Below are positions 32,846 through 32,879 of a stretch of DNA of 32,879 bases, in pieces (position 1 is the first letter of the stretch; every line of letters starts with the position of its first letter). The notes below the pieces were generated by a model that saw only the letters and a list, made by a program, of their open reading frames with translations, ran no database searches and was not told the origin of the DNA. The translations under genes were made by a program, and so were the position numbers. Origin of the DNA: Candidatus Ventrimonas merdavium (GTDB lineage: Bacteria > Bacillota > Clostridia > Lachnospirales > Lachnospiraceae). The stretch lies in assembly GCA_018715565.1 (NCBI GenBank), contig DVLJ01000078.1:1-32879 (forward strand), written 5' to 3'.

Positions 32846-32879
32846 GTTTCTTTTAGTGGAATTTAGTGTTACAATACAT

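Overview
The window looks like a chromosomal segment of a gut-type anaerobic Firmicute, most likely Lachnospiraceae or related Clostridia. The reasons are strong AGGAGG-type ribosome binding sites, occasional GTG/TTG starts, a GC content in the mid-50s by eye, an oxygen-sensitive glycyl radical enzyme with its activase, a clostridial-type CarD regulator, Rpn-family nuclease and YheI/YheH-type ABC exporter genes, and a carboxyspermidine-type polyamine cluster. No rRNA, tRNA, CRISPR array, intact insertion sequence or prophage was seen.

Layout. (1) 1-4668 is a cell-envelope region. It holds a small membrane protein, a zinc-ribbon/TM/leucine-rich-repeat protein, an SPFH-SHOCT protein on the minus strand, a small membrane protein, and a truncated second SPFH gene. 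(2) 4695-14813 is a catabolic island. Two PucR-type regulators on the minus strand diverge from an iron-dependent alcohol dehydrogenase, a glycyl radical enzyme (GRE) of unknown substrate and its radical-SAM activase. These run into a tightly packed three-gene tail: DUF4125, TPR protein and DUF4037 nucleotidyltransferase-like protein. (3) 15067-22072 holds an uncharacterised protein, a CarD regulator, a MarR regulator, an HXXEE membrane protein, a heterodimeric ABC exporter and a DUF2000 protein. (4) 22167-25660 holds an aldo/keto reductase remnant, an Rpn-family nuclease with a structured leader, an SLC13-type anion transporter and a YgjP-type metalloprotein. (5) 25754-31904 is a polyamine operon, preceded by a long structured leader that ends in an intrinsic terminator: arginine decarboxylase, aminopropyltransferase, agmatinase, carboxy(nor)spermidine dehydrogenase and carboxy(nor)spermidine decarboxylase. 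(6) 32019-32741 is an AAA ATPase followed by a terminator.

How the parts work together. The GRE island looks like a substrate-inducible fermentation unit: GRE cleavage or elimination would yield an aldehyde that the Fe-ADH could reduce, under PucR control. The polyamine operon would take arginine through agmatine to putrescine and then to spermidine through the carboxyspermidine route.

The most interesting signal is the roughly 360-nt leader of the polyamine operon. It has a consensus extended -10 promoter, a long-range 8-bp closing stem and many local hairpins. A 13-nt segment inside the folded core is fully complementary (one G-U) to the 5' arm of the terminator, which is the architecture of an attenuating riboswitch. 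I do not recognise its family. Second in interest is the GRE operon with its DUF4125-TPR-DUF4037 tail. All functional calls rest on motif recognition by eye; no database search was run.
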